Under the pieces are notes generated by a model. That model was not told the DNA's origin. It saw only the letters and a list, made by a program, of their open reading frames with translations, and did no database searches. DNA of 64,000 nt from Erythroxylum novogranatense (taxonomy: Eukaryota > Streptophyta > Magnoliopsida > Malpighiales > Erythroxylaceae), in NCBI GenBank assembly GCA_029891385.1, contig CM057233.1, forward strand, positions 54,328,063 through 54,392,062, read 5' to 3'. Each line of letters begins with the position of its first letter. Position 1 is the first letter of the stretch. Positions 11,249 through 22,538 of the stretch are shown piece after piece. The translations under genes were made by a program, and so were the position numbers.

Positions 11249-12111
11249 TGTGAAGAAAAACACTTGATTCTTCAAAAGTCGACACTGAAACACTATAGAT
11301 CTAGAAAAACAGAGGAGAAATATTCGAAGGAGGAATAAAGGAGAAGCTTGGGTGTCTGGAGAATTCAACAGAAGTGAATGGAGAGTTAAACTAAAAGCTA
11401 AGTCAAATGCAAGTGAGGCCCACGTGAAATATCTAGAAGCATAGTAAAATGCAGCACTTCACAAAGGTCTTAAAGAAGAGTCTATTGCAAGTCTATTAAA
11501 GGAATAAAAGGCAAATAGTTTTAAAGTAAATCACGTGGAGAATATGCATGGACAAGGCTTATGGAAATCAACAAAGTAACTAAGGAAGACTTTACAGATT
11601 CACGTGCATAACACATGCATACATATAGACCCAGTCAAAAGCTTGAGAAAGAACAAGATCAAGAAAGATGAAGCCTTTAAAGCATTGACTCGATCAAAGC
11701 TTATCCAACTATAGTGATTTAAAATCCTATAAATAGCCCAAGCCTCCAAATTCGGACACGAAATAACACAGATTACAATTACAAACCATTTGTATACATT
11801 TAGTCATCTGGTTGAGAGAAGAAAATAGAGAGCGCTAGAGTACCTATCATAGTGTACTAGTGAGTTTGTGAGAAACTCTTGCAAGTGTTTGAGGAAACAC
11901 TCAATCTCTTATACCTTTTTTCTGATCCTAGTAAAACCAGTGTGTGTGTGATTGATCCTTGGACGTAGATAGCTTTGTGCTATCGAACCAAGTAAACCCT
12001 GTGTATTTTCTTTACTTTCTTGCAATCTTCCATCTCTGTAAAATCAGATCCAAACAAATTTTTCATCATTCCAGAAAATATTATACTGAAATAATACAAA
12101 GTTTTCTAACA
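11249..12111 (+). repeat. Element E 5' LTR
   Basis: 863 bp, TG...CA, similar throughout to 16381-17241. A TATA-like CCTATAAATAG near 11728-11738 could be the LTR promoter; the same box is present in the other LTR near 16853-16863. Confidence 0.93.
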
Positions 12112-12114
12112 GAT

Positions 12115-12127
12115 TGGTATCAGAGCC
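12115..12127 (+). other. Element E primer-binding site
   Basis: TGGTATCAGAGCC begins three bases after the 5' LTR and is complementary to the 3' end of plant initiator tRNA-Met. Confidence 0.95.
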
Positions 12128-12211
12128 ATTTTAAAGTTTCTGCCTACCTTCACCAGCCAAGAATCCATCAAAGAAAGCTCAAGAACAAGCCTTATACAAA
12201 GATCCTACAAG

Positions 12212-15200
12212 ATGGTGGGAAAGGAGATGGAAGTATTCACTGGAAAGGAGGATTTTGCAATCTGGAAATTACAGATGCAAGCCCTCCTTGAATCCTATGA
12301 GTGCTTTAGAGCCATAGATGCTACATATGAAGATGAGCAAGATCCTGTGAAGAATCTCAAGAAGGCAAGATTAGCACATTATAAGCTAATGTTGCATCTT
12401 TCACCAATTGTCATTAGAAAGGTGAAAGATTGCAACACTGCAAAGCTTCTGTAGGATAAATTAGATGAGATTTATTCCAGAAAATGCTTACCAAATAAGA
12501 TGACATTGTTGCACAATCTTTCCAACTTCAAGATGAATACAACAGTAACTCTAGAAGACAATCTAGATTACTTTTTCAAATTAATTCAAGATCTTGAAGC
12601 TACTAGAGAGATTATTTCTGAAGAACACCAAGCAGTGGTGATTCTAAAGTCCCTACCACAGGAGTACAATGCATTCAGAAAAGTGGTGAAGCATGCTAGT
12701 GGTGATGCTCTAACAGTGAAGCGTGTTCTTGACTCTTTAATGGAAGAAGTGATAGACAACAATCACTTTAAGAAAGAACCAGAGGTGATGTTTTTGGACA
12801 ATAGATCCGAAAACAAACCAGCACAATCTGCTTTCAAGAAAGGTGGACAGAAAGCTAAAGGAAAGGGCAAACAGAAGAAAACTGAAGATGAAAAGAAAAA
12901 AGGTAAAGCAAAAGGTAAGAAATGTTTTTACTGTGATAAAATTGGTCATTTTGCTAGAGATTGCAGGAAGAAAAAGAAGGATAAAGAAGAAGAGAGGGTT
13001 GCTGCTGGAAATGTTGAAAATCTTGAAGAAACTAGTGAAGATGAGATCCTAGCACTGACAGCCGAAGGAGATGAGCCAACAACAGATTGGATCCTTGACT
13101 CTGGCTGCACAATGCATGTCACTTCCCACAGGGAGTGGTTTTCTACATTTGAGAACTTGTCAGCTAAGGTAAGGATGGCAGATGCAGGGAAGCAGGACAT
13201 TAAGGGCATTGGCAATGTTTCCATCAAGATGCATGATGGAAAGAAAAGGACATTGAGCAATGTGAGATATGTCCCTGGAATCAGAAGAAATCTTCTATCC
13301 GAAAGTGCTTTTGACAAGCAAGGATACAAGATCAGATCCAAAGATGGCTTGAGAGAAATCATCAAGGATGGAAAGGTGGTTATAAGGGCAATTGAGAGAG
13401 GAGGCCTATATTATGTTGTAGGAACTACAGAAATCAACTTAACAGTAGAGGAAAAGGGGCTGAACCAAACAATCCTATGGCATGCAAGACTTGGACATGC
13501 AGGAAATAAGAGTTTAAAGCACCTAGAGCAACAAGGAATGCTACCAAACACTACTGTAAAGAAAATTGACTTCTGTGAAGGGTGTATCCTAGGCAAACAC
13601 CACAGGACTCCTTTCCCAAAGAATGCAAGGAAAGCCACCAGCAACATGGAGTATGCTCATAGTGACTTATGGGGGCCAGCACAGACTCAAAGCATGGGAG
13701 GAAAGAGATACTTCATGTCTATCATTGATGACAAATCCAGAAAATGATGGATTTATCTCCTAAGGTCTAAAGATGAAGCACTAGAAGCCTTCATCAAGTG
13801 GCATACACTGATGGAGAACCAAACTGGAAAGAGGCTGAAGTGTTTGAGGACAGATAATGGCTTGGAGTTCTGCAACAAAGAGTTTGATGACTACTGTGAA
13901 AAGAAGGGCATTCAAAGGCACAGAACAGTTAGAGCTACCCCTCAACAGAATGGAGTAGCAGAAAGACTCAACAGGACACTCCTGGAGAAAACAAGATGCA
14001 TGCTCTTGTCTTGAGCCTATCCCAAGCACTATGGGAGAAGCCATAAAGGCAATGACATACCTAATCAACAGACTTCCTACATCGACAAATGAATACAAGA
14101 CTCTGAAGAGGTATGGTGGAACTAAACCTATTTTAACTAACTTGAGACCTTTTGGATGCAAGGCCTACATCCACCAAATGAAGGAAAGTTAGAACCTAGA
14201 GCCATAAAAGCAGTGTTTCTAGGATATCCTGAAGGCACAAAAGGGTACAAAGTTCTAATCCTACAGCCAGGAGTTCACAAGACTCAAATCAGCAGAGATG
14301 TAGTGTTCAGAGAAACTGAATACCCACTGCTGAAGCAGAAAGATGGAGGAATGTAAGTTCAGGAGAATGTCCTACAGTATCTGGGATCAAACAACAACTT
14401 GACTCCCTTCTATGGTCCACCCTCCACATATGAGGAAGGAGAAACAGAACCGGCTGCAGAACAGCCTAGAGATGCAATAGAAGAACCAATGGACTCGAGT
14501 TCTAACCCTCAGGAGGGAACAGAACAAGAAGGAGCAGCAGCTGAAGCTCAAACACCACTACAAGACTATCAACTAGTTAGAGATAGAGAACCAAGGCAGG
14601 TAATACCTAACAGAAGGTATTTTGATACTAACCTAGTTGAATATGCTTGTTTAGTTGCAGAAAGAATTGAATATGAAGCACCAAAAACCTATGAGAAAGC
14701 TATGCAGAGGGATGATGCAAATCAGTGGAAAGAGGCTTGCCTAAGGGAATACTCTTCATTGATGAAGAATGAGACTTGGAAGCTAGTTCCCAAGCCACCC
14801 AATGCTAAGGTGATTGAGTGCAAGTGGATATTCAAACTCAAAGATGGAGTGACAGAATCTGACTCTAAAACCTACAAGGCAAGACTAGTTGCAAAAGGCT
14901 TCAGGCAAAGGGAAGGAGTGGACTACAAGGAAATCTTTTCTCCAGTGGTCAAGTTTAAAACAGTAAGGATAATTCTAACTCTAGCAACATTAAATGATTG
15001 GGATATACATCAGATGGATGTGAGAACAGCCTTCCTATATGGAAGACTAGAGGAAACCATCTATATGAAGCAACCTATTGGCTTCATAGACAAACAGAAA
15101 TCAGATCATGTATGTTTGCTAGATAAATCACTATATGGCCTGAAGCAAGCCCCTAGGCAATGGAACAAGAAGTTCCATGAAGTGGTGACAGAACTAAGGT

Positions 15201-16145
15201 TCAAAAGGAGTGCCTATGATTACTGTCTATACTACAAAGACTTGGAGAAAGAGGAAGTGGTCTACATGTTGGTGTATGTTGATGATTTAATCATCACAGG
15301 AAAGCTGATAAAGAAAATACAAGAAGTAAAAGATGCCTTGAAGAAGAGCTTTGACATGAAAGACCTAGGAAGAGCCAAGAAGCTACTAGGAATGCAAATC
15401 ATAAGGAATGAAGCTAAAGGGAAACTATGGTTGATACAGAGGGACTACATTAGGAAAGTCCTATGCAAGTTCAATATGGAAGACTCTAAACCTAGTCCTG
15501 CTCCTATTGCTACACACCTACAGCTGACAGTTGATAAGAGTCCAGCAACAGAAACAGAGAGGGAACATATGCGGAAGTATCCTTATGATGTAGGTATAGG
15601 TTGCATTATGTATATTATGATTTGTACTAGACCTGACTTAACACATGCAATCAACCTACTCAGCAGATTCATGTCTAATCCAGGTCTAGAACATTGGTCT
15701 GGATTTAAGATAGTACTAAGATATCTGAAGGGAACCCATAAACATGGTCTATGTTTTTCTAAGTCTAACCTAGAAATGCATAAACATGTGAATTTAAATG
15801 GTTATGTAGATGCAGATTATCGTGGAGCAGAGACACACGCAAGTCATTATCGGCGATATTATTTCACCTATCGAGCAACACAAGAAGTGGAAAGTGCAAC
15901 AACAAGCGATAGTATCACTATCTACAACGAAGCGAAATTTTACGCAATCACGAAGGCTAAAGGAGCTAATATGACTTAAGGGACTGCTATCGAAATTAAA
16001 GTACCAATAACGAGGCAGCTATACACACGAGATAGTCGAGTGCGATTTACCTCGGTAAGAAGGACCCGATCCTACATGAGCAGTCGAAACACATAGATGT
16101 CCGACTCCACTTCATCGAGACAAGGTCAACAGGAAGTCGACTGAA
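12212..16145 (+). pseudogene. Element E gag-pol polyprotein, decayed
   Basis: The start at 12212 lies about 97 bases after the primer site and opens with a gag motif (EVFTGKEDFAIWKLQMQALL). The same frame holds all the domains: UBN2-type gag, a lysine-rich linker, knuckle CFYCDKIGHFARDC, protease DSGCTMHVT, integrase zinc region (LWHARLGHAG, CEGCILGKHHR), integrase core (YAHSDLWGPA, then TDNGLEFCNKEF and TPQQNGVAERLNR), and RT with WKLVPKPPNAKVIECKW and active site YVDDLIITG. In-frame stops are at 12452-12454, 13745-13747, 14012-14014 and 14354-14356. Between about 14000 and 14160 two shifts compensate each other. After VDADY (about 15815) the RNase H reading becomes degenerate and shifts frame; SKHIDVRLHFIETR near 16080-16130 marks its end. 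The RT motif itself is intact, but the polyprotein cannot be made. Confidence 0.93.
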
Positions 16146-16364
16146 AAAATAAAAGGAGAAGAAAACCCATCGATTTTGGAGCGAAAATAGTTCCAATAAA
16201 GAAATTCATTTTCGTAGAGTTTCTCAGATAAATGAAGCGCTTGAAAGGAAAAAGAGATTACCCATCAATCGCTGACAACACCGGAAAGGAAAAATTAGGG
16301 ATTTGAATTTTCTAGGGTTTGGATTTGAAATCGACCATGAAATGAGCGATTGAGTGAGGATTTT

Positions 16365-16380
16365 GAAGAAGGAGGAAGAA
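16365..16380 (+). other. Element E polypurine tract
   Basis: GAAGAAGGAGGAAGAA directly precedes the TG of the 3' LTR, as expected for the plus-strand primer. Confidence 0.9.
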
Positions 16381-17241
16381 TGTGAAGAAAACACTTGATT
16401 CTTCAAAAGTCGACCTTTGAAACACTATAGATCTAGAAAACAGAGGAGAAATATTGAAGGAGGAATAAAGGAGAAGCTTGGGTGTGCGGAGAATTCAATG
16501 AAGTAAATGGAGAGTTAAACTAAAAGCTAAGTCAAATGCAAGTGAGGCCCACGTGAAATATCTAGAAGCATAGTAAAATGCAGCACTTCACAAAGGTCTT
16601 AAAGGAGAGTCTATTGCAAGTCTATTAAAGGAATAAAAGGCAAATAGTTTTAAAGTAAATCACGTGGAGCATATGCATGGACAAGGCTTATGGAAATCAA
16701 CAAAGTAACTAAGGAAGACTTTCTGATTCACGTGCATAACACATGCATACATATAGACCAGTCAAAAGCTTGAGAAAGAACAAGATCAAGAAAGATGAAG
16801 CCTTTAAAGCATTGACTCGGTCAAAGCTTATCCAACCAGAGTGATCTAAAATCCTATAAATAGCCCAAGCCTCCGAAGATTCGACCGCGAATAACACGAT
16901 TACAATTACAAACCATTTGTATACATTTAGTCATCCTGTTGAGAGAAGAAAATAGAGAGTGCTAGAGTACCTATCATAGTGTACTAGTGAGTTTGTGAGA
17001 AACTCTTGCAAGTGTTTCAGGGAAACACTCAATCTCTTGTATACCTTTTTTCTGATCCTAGTAAAACCAGTGTGTGTGTGATTGATCCTTGAACGTAGAT
17101 AGCTTTGTGCTATCGAACCAAGTAAACCCTGTGTATTTTCTTTACTTTCTTGCAATCTTCCATCTCTGCAAAATCATATCCAAACAAATTTTTCATCAGT
17201 CCAGAAAATATTATACTGAAATAATACAAAGTTTTCTAACA
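16381..17241 (+). repeat. Element E 3' LTR
   Basis: 861 bp, pairs with 11249-12111 and is followed by the CATCT duplication. Confidence 0.93.
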
Positions 17242-18290
17242 CATCTTCTATCCTGCATCTCCCAAAATTTTATTTTGACCATCACCCTCTTGTTATTCAG
17301 CCCACCTCAAGAAGAAAGGTGGATCACAGATATGCATTTCGATTTTTAGCTCCTTGGGTTACTCATAACACATTCCGAGATTTTGTTAAAAGAAATTAGT
17401 GTGGTGGAAAACCTATTAATGAGACCATTTAGTGTTTCTCTTCAGCAACGAGTGAAAGGAATAGAAATGTTTTTAGTAGTATTGGTAAAAAGAAACGCAT
17501 TTTAGAAGCCAGACTTTCTGGAATACAAAAAGCCTTTGAGTCTCATTATTACACTTCGTTGCAACAACTGGAAGTGACTGGATTCAAATGGGGGACCGAA
17601 ATACTACTTTTTTTTCAGGCCGAAGCTAGAGGCCACCAAAGGAAAAACAAGACTGAGACGCTCAAAGTGAACGAATAGTGGTGTATGGATGAGGAGAACC
17701 CAAGGCAAGGAGCAATTGACTATTTATCTCAACTTTACGTGAAAGAGACAACTACTGTTCCAGAGTTTGGTGTACGAGGGGATTTCCCCACTTTATAAAG
17801 TTCAGATATTTTGCAGTTGACTCATCCGGTGGAAACTAAACATGCTCTCTTTACTATGGGTCCCATGAAGGTAGCAGGAAGTGATGGGCGTTTCAAAATC
17901 AATGGTTAGTCGTGGGAGAGTCACTCGCACAAATGGTCCAAGAAGCTTTTTTGAGAGATTGCATTCCTGATAAGATTAATACTATGCTCCTTTTTCTTAT
18001 ACCGAAGGTGGAGGGCCTTGACACTTTCAATCATTTTCATTCAATCGGCCTATGTAATGTAATATATAAACTCATTACGAAAGTGCTAGCTAATCGTCTA
18101 AGACCCGTCTTACCGTACATTGTACTTCTTAATCAAACCATTTTTGTGCCTGGAAGAAATATCACTGATAACATTATAATAGCACAAGAGGTTATTCACA
18201 TTATGAAGGCAGATATATGGCAATCAAAATTCATCTTCAAAATGCGAATGATAGACTTCGTTGGGCATTTGTGGAAGATACTCTCATAAT
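17242..18290 (+). pseudogene. LINE, piece 3: ORF2 linker and reverse transcriptase, truncated
   Basis: The LINE continues after element E with LHLPKFYFDHHPLVIQP and FLAPWVTHNTFRDFVKRN, then the linker region. It goes on to the RT domain: PMKVAGSDG near 17865-17890, MLLFLIPKV, IGLCNVIYKLITKVLANRLRPVLPYI and FVPGRNITDNIIIAQE. It breaks off at an EDTLI-like point near 18288, well before the usual FADD active site, thumb, zinc-binding and RNase H parts. Stops and frameshifts are frequent. A LINE normally loses its 5' end, so loss of the 3' end suggests a later deletion or insertion at 18290. Confidence 0.85.
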
Positions 18291-19472
18291 AGTGAGCTGT
18301 GTATTAGACATACATGTTGCCTTCGAAGACTCCACAAGCCCATACATGCATCAGCCCAAGTCCATAAATACAATGTACACAATCAGATAGGATAAAGCAA
18401 GAATAAGTTCAAATAGATTTGATGCTATATATTAAATATTAATATTAACTACTTAATCTATTAATTATATTTTAATATATAAATAAAGTAATTATATATG
18501 AATTTTAATTAAAACTGAATAAATTGATCATCAATGATAAATAGTTAATTTGTTAATCAAACATGATTTAATAAATTAGTGAATCTATTATATTAAAATT
18601 ATTAACAATTAAGTGAGAGTTAATTAATTGAGTATACTTTAAATATATTAAATTATAAAATGAAATAATTATTTTCGCCACGGTGACATTCAATTCATGA
18701 CTGTGATTTTATATTTAATTAGGCTAATAATCATAAGTGATCAATTTATTAATTATAATTAAATTAGTAAATAGATCAAGTATGAAATATATTGAATTGA
18801 AACTTATTTATCTAGCAATTATTTATCATTAATTTTAATTGTTTTATGAATCTTAGATGATATTGAAATTAAATCAATTATACATTTTGATTTGTATTGG
18901 AATAAGTTGAGGTGCATATGGAAGTAAAATGAAGAATAAATAGTAAAGACATAAATTAGAAATGGTAAATTAAATAAAAGAGATAGGAGTGATGAAAATG
19001 CACTTTCGTAAAAATCGGAAGGAGTTTAAGAAGAGAGTACGATAAATTAATTTATAAAAATTAATTACCAAATTAATAGATTTTGATAATTTATATATTT
19101 TTACCTGATGTTAATCAAGTATAAACTTGCAAGTTTCATTTAATTCTCAAGTCTAATTTTTTTATATATAATTATGTTCGTGCACTAAAGGATTCACATA
19201 AGAAATATATTATTTTGAATTTCGTAACTGCAATCTTCTTTAATGAAATTTAGATTAATTTGAGATTAAATCAGTCATAAATTTTTAATTTGTATTGAAA
19301 TAAATTAAGGTTTGAATGAAAGTAAAAATAAAGACAAATCGTAGATCAGGCAAAAAAAAAGGAAGAAATGAAAATCCGAAGTTTGACAAAAAGCTCCAAC
19401 ATTTGCACGATTGTGGAGCACGATCATGAGATAGAAGTAATTTTGGGAAAAGCATGATTGTGAGATCGATAA
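18291..19472. repeat. AT-rich repetitive DNA left of element F
   Basis: No gene is seen. Two related stretches, about 18860-19010 and 19260-19400, share a run reading roughly TTAAATCA, TTTGTATTG, AAGTAAA and AAAGACA in order. A third relative lies at about 30290-30420, beyond element F. Short CACGATC-type motifs near 19405-19470 recur as CACGATCGTG at 30425-30590. This looks like an old repeat into which F was inserted; its class is not clear. Confidence 0.5.
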
Positions 19473-20089
19473 TGTAACATCCCGTTATCGGAGTGACGGG
19501 TAGATTGGTAATTTGGATCGGGTTAGGATTTGGTACAGGCAAAGTGTTGCATTGCACATGCATTACAGTTTTGATAGTCATTGATAAATGATTATTATTT
19601 GTATAAGTATATATATATATGTACATACATGTATGACAATTCCGACTTGATTGTGAAATTAGAAATTGGTTATAATTGGTCCGATGTGAATTGGCTTAAT
19701 TGTGCAATTGGAATTTATCAAAATTGTACATATGAGAATTGGTTTGTGAAAATTGGATATTTAGTAAGTGTATAATTGGGTTTTGAATATGAAATTGGAA
19801 TGAAATGGATTATAGAAAAGGGAAATTGAAATTGAGTATAGGAATGAGCATTTCCTAATTTTGTGAATTTATGGAAAAATTTTGAATTTTAGAGTTTTGG
19901 ATCCGACCGGAAAATTTGACTAAGGGACCGATTAATGTGATTCCGGTCCGAGATTGATTGACAAACAATATGAAATAAATTGAATTATGATTTTGGGAAT
20001 TTTGGTTATGAGTAGCGAAATTGGGAGTAAAATAGAATAAGAATCGGACGTGTTAGACCACAAGAATTGGACATGAAGTGGAGGATCTC

Positions 20090-20105
20090 ATATATATATA
20101 TATGT
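20090..20105 (+). promoter_or_regulatory. Candidate TATA box of the element F LTR
   Basis: A (TA)n run is kept in both LTR copies (about 20090-20105 and 25885-25901) upstream of the same AAGCTTAAGGTAAGCTT sequence. This position suits an LTR promoter; not proven. Confidence 0.45.
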
Positions 20106-20475
20106 ATAAGCTTAAGGTAAGCTTATTTCTTCATTTCCTTCGCCTTAAATCGACGATCGTGGGTGTGAGAAATCGTGGATTTGGAGTTGTTTGACGGATT
20201 TTCGACGGATTGATAACTTAATCAAGTAAGTTTCTATATGTTTATGAGTTAAAATCGTTTCGTTTGATTATTGATTTGAATGAGAAATTGTTTAAAGAAT
20301 TTGAAAGCATCGACGATAGGGTTTGTGAGAGTTTGATTTGGGTGTTTGATGAAAAAGGGTTTAAATGATGTTTTGAGGTTAGAAATAAGTTGGGTTTAAG
20401 GTTTAAAATGGATTTTGGTGGATTTATATCAGAGGATCTGAGAGATTTCTGGGTTTCGGACGAATTTCTGGGTTC

Positions 20476-20719
20476 GCACGTCGCGACGTGTGAAGAACAC
20501 GCCGCGGCGAGCCCCCTTAGCGTGCACGTCGCGACGAATATAAATATATATAATTAAATGCCATGACGAAGCGAGTATCGACGCATCGCCGCGACAATGG
20601 GAGTTGTCTTGCGCCGTGATGAAGCGAGCTTAGTCCGCACGTCATGACGAAAGCAAACACGTCGTCGCAACGAACAGCGGATTATACGCCGCGACGAAGG
20701 ATGGGACGTCGCGACGAGG
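20476..20719. repeat. GC-rich palindromic cluster in the element F 5' LTR
   Basis: Repeated CACGTCGCGACG, CGCCGCGACGA and decayed forms such as CACGTCATGACG occur within about 240 bp, in otherwise AT-rich DNA. The partner cluster is at 26292-26532 in the other LTR. Confidence 0.75.
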
Positions 20720-22524
20720 AGAAGTGTTTTCTGAAAAGTGAAATGGTTTAGTTATTTGGAAATTTGAGAATTTTGGGATTTAATTTGGATTGGTTATGGA
20801 TCAAAATGGCATTTGAGAGAATAGGAATTTGCAATTTGGGAGAAATGAAATCAAGTGATTATGAGATGATTGTTACAAGTAATGAGTTTGAGGTTTAATT
20901 TCAAATGAATTGGTTCTTAAATGATTAATTGGAATTTGAAGACTAAGAATAGTGAATTGATAAGAATAGGAATTTAGAAATTGAATTTGATGATTATCGG
21001 AATTGAGTGGTAAGCGAATTGGAATGTGACCTTAGAGTAAGGAATTGAATTATGGCATTGAGAACTGTTCTGAATTAGAGTGAGAATGATCATATTGAGA
21101 AATTCAGGAATATGATTGGGAATGTCATAACATGTATAGTATTTATCGTATTTGTTATTGGTTATTGAAATTGATATATTTGGTAATGTGCGATTTATTT
21201 GATTTGATATAGAGGTTCTGATGGATCGACATTCCACGGACAGAATTGGGACTTCCAGGCTGTAGCTCGGAAGTGCAGGTGAGTAACCTAGTTGGTTTCT
21301 CAGCCTTATGTGTTTATTAATTATATGCATTGATTGCCATGAGGAAGCACGGATGGATAAATGTGTGATTGATTTGATTGATTTCGAACCATGGGTTTTT
21401 GAAATATTTGATTGTGCTATCGAAGTGCAAAGATGAGTAAATGTGTATGAATGCATGAGTGAATTAAATTGTAACATGCATTAGTGAAAAATGAATGGAA
21501 ATGTATTTGAATGAAATACCGGACCAAAGGTCCGAAGAAATGAAAAGTGATATTGAAATGAGAAACGGAAAATAAATGCAAGTGACAAATGATTGAGATT
21601 GGAAATTAGTTAGTGACATGTGCATTCATGCATAATTAAATGATCAGATAATGATAGTTGTTGACTCGAGACGCCACTGTATATTTGAGGACGCCGCGGT
21701 AAAATCCGCAAACACACGCCGCAGTAAAACCTGCAAACACCTACGGGTGGGGTGTGGGGTCCTATTATGTGAAAGGGATTAGTGCATACCCAGCGGGCTC
21801 TCCTATCCCTAATGTGAGTGGGCAGTAGTGTATACCCAGAGGGCCCTCCTACTTGCCAAAAATGTGATTACTGATTTCTGATTGCGCTCGGTCACAACAA
21901 CGAAAAGAAAATGAAAGTGCCACATGCATATTGCATATATGAATGATCAAAGGTGTACTGTGTGAAACTGAAATTGAATGCATGTGATTTTATGAATGTG
22001 TTAACATGTGATATAATGTGTATATGATTGTGAATGCATGAGTTGGGTGAACCATCGATGATGGTTTCTCACTGAGTTCGCAAACTCACCCAACATTGCA
22101 ATTATTTTTCAGGAAATGAAGAGTACCCGTTAGTGAAGCGGGAGTATGTCTCTATGCAAAGAGTCGAGTAAGGGTCGGGATCGAGACACGCCTGCATAAA
22201 TGTCAATTTGGATTGTGTCTAATTGGTATTTTCGTAATTTGGTATTGAAATTGTATTGGGCCAAATTTGAAAATGATTATATGTATATGAACCGATTTGG
22301 TTATTGAAATAGTGTTGGCCAAACAATGATTTCAGTATGAAAATGTTCTAGTATTGCGGGCCCAAATCATTATCGTTTCTGACTCAACTGCTTTAAGAAA
22401 AGAAAAATGTCATATCGAGTTTTAAAAGGTAGTGATTGTTCTAATCGCCACCCTCGTGGGTCACGGCTCGGATATCACTTTATTGATGTCGGGTTCGGTC
22501 TCGCGGGAGTGGGTGCTACATTTG

Positions 22525-22538
22525 TGGTATCAGAGCCC
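22525..22538 (+). other. Element F primer-binding site
   Basis: TGGTATCAGAGCCC lies four bases inside the 5' LTR and is complementary to initiator tRNA-Met. Confidence 0.92.

Larger units (their letters stand above)
11249..17241 (+). mobile_element. Element E: complete-length Ty1/copia retrotransposon
   Basis: A 5993-bp copia insertion has LTRs 11249-12111 and 16381-17241 (about 860 bp, starting TGTGAAGAAAA and ending TTTTCTAACA). The primer site is TGGTATCAGAGCC at 12115-12127, the polypurine tract 16365-16380, and the TSD CATCT at 11244-11248 and 17242-17246. Gag-pol occupies 12212 to about 16145 with internal stops. The second LTR keeps close similarity to the first, with scattered small indels. 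It sits in the same LINE as element A, only 173 bp away. Confidence 0.96.
19473..22520 (+). repeat. Element F 5' LTR (3.05 kb)
   Basis: AT-rich and near-identical to 25267-28332 apart from scattered substitutions and short indels. A TATA run near 20090-20105, followed by AAGCTTAAGGTAAGCTT, is a plausible LTR promoter. A GC-rich cluster of near-palindromic GTCGCGACG motifs lies at 20476-20719, and a G-rich module shared with element D at 21691-21762. The 167-codon minus-strand ORF at 20974-21477 is a shadow: its partner in the other LTR is disrupted. Confidence 0.9.

Noticed and set aside
12946..13365. 139-codon minus-strand ORF
   Set aside because: Shadow of the gag-protease coding strand of element E.
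1..18290. One LINE with ORF1 at 1-1130 and ORF2 from 1515
   Set aside because: ORF1 at 1-1130 is on the minus strand, while the ORF2 pieces are on the plus strand, so they are separate insertions.
20974..21477. 167-codon minus-strand ORF, with a shorter copy at 26805-27287
   Set aside because: It lies in the element F LTRs, antisense. A small indel breaks it in the second copy, and the protein is low-complexity Ile/Ser/Asn.
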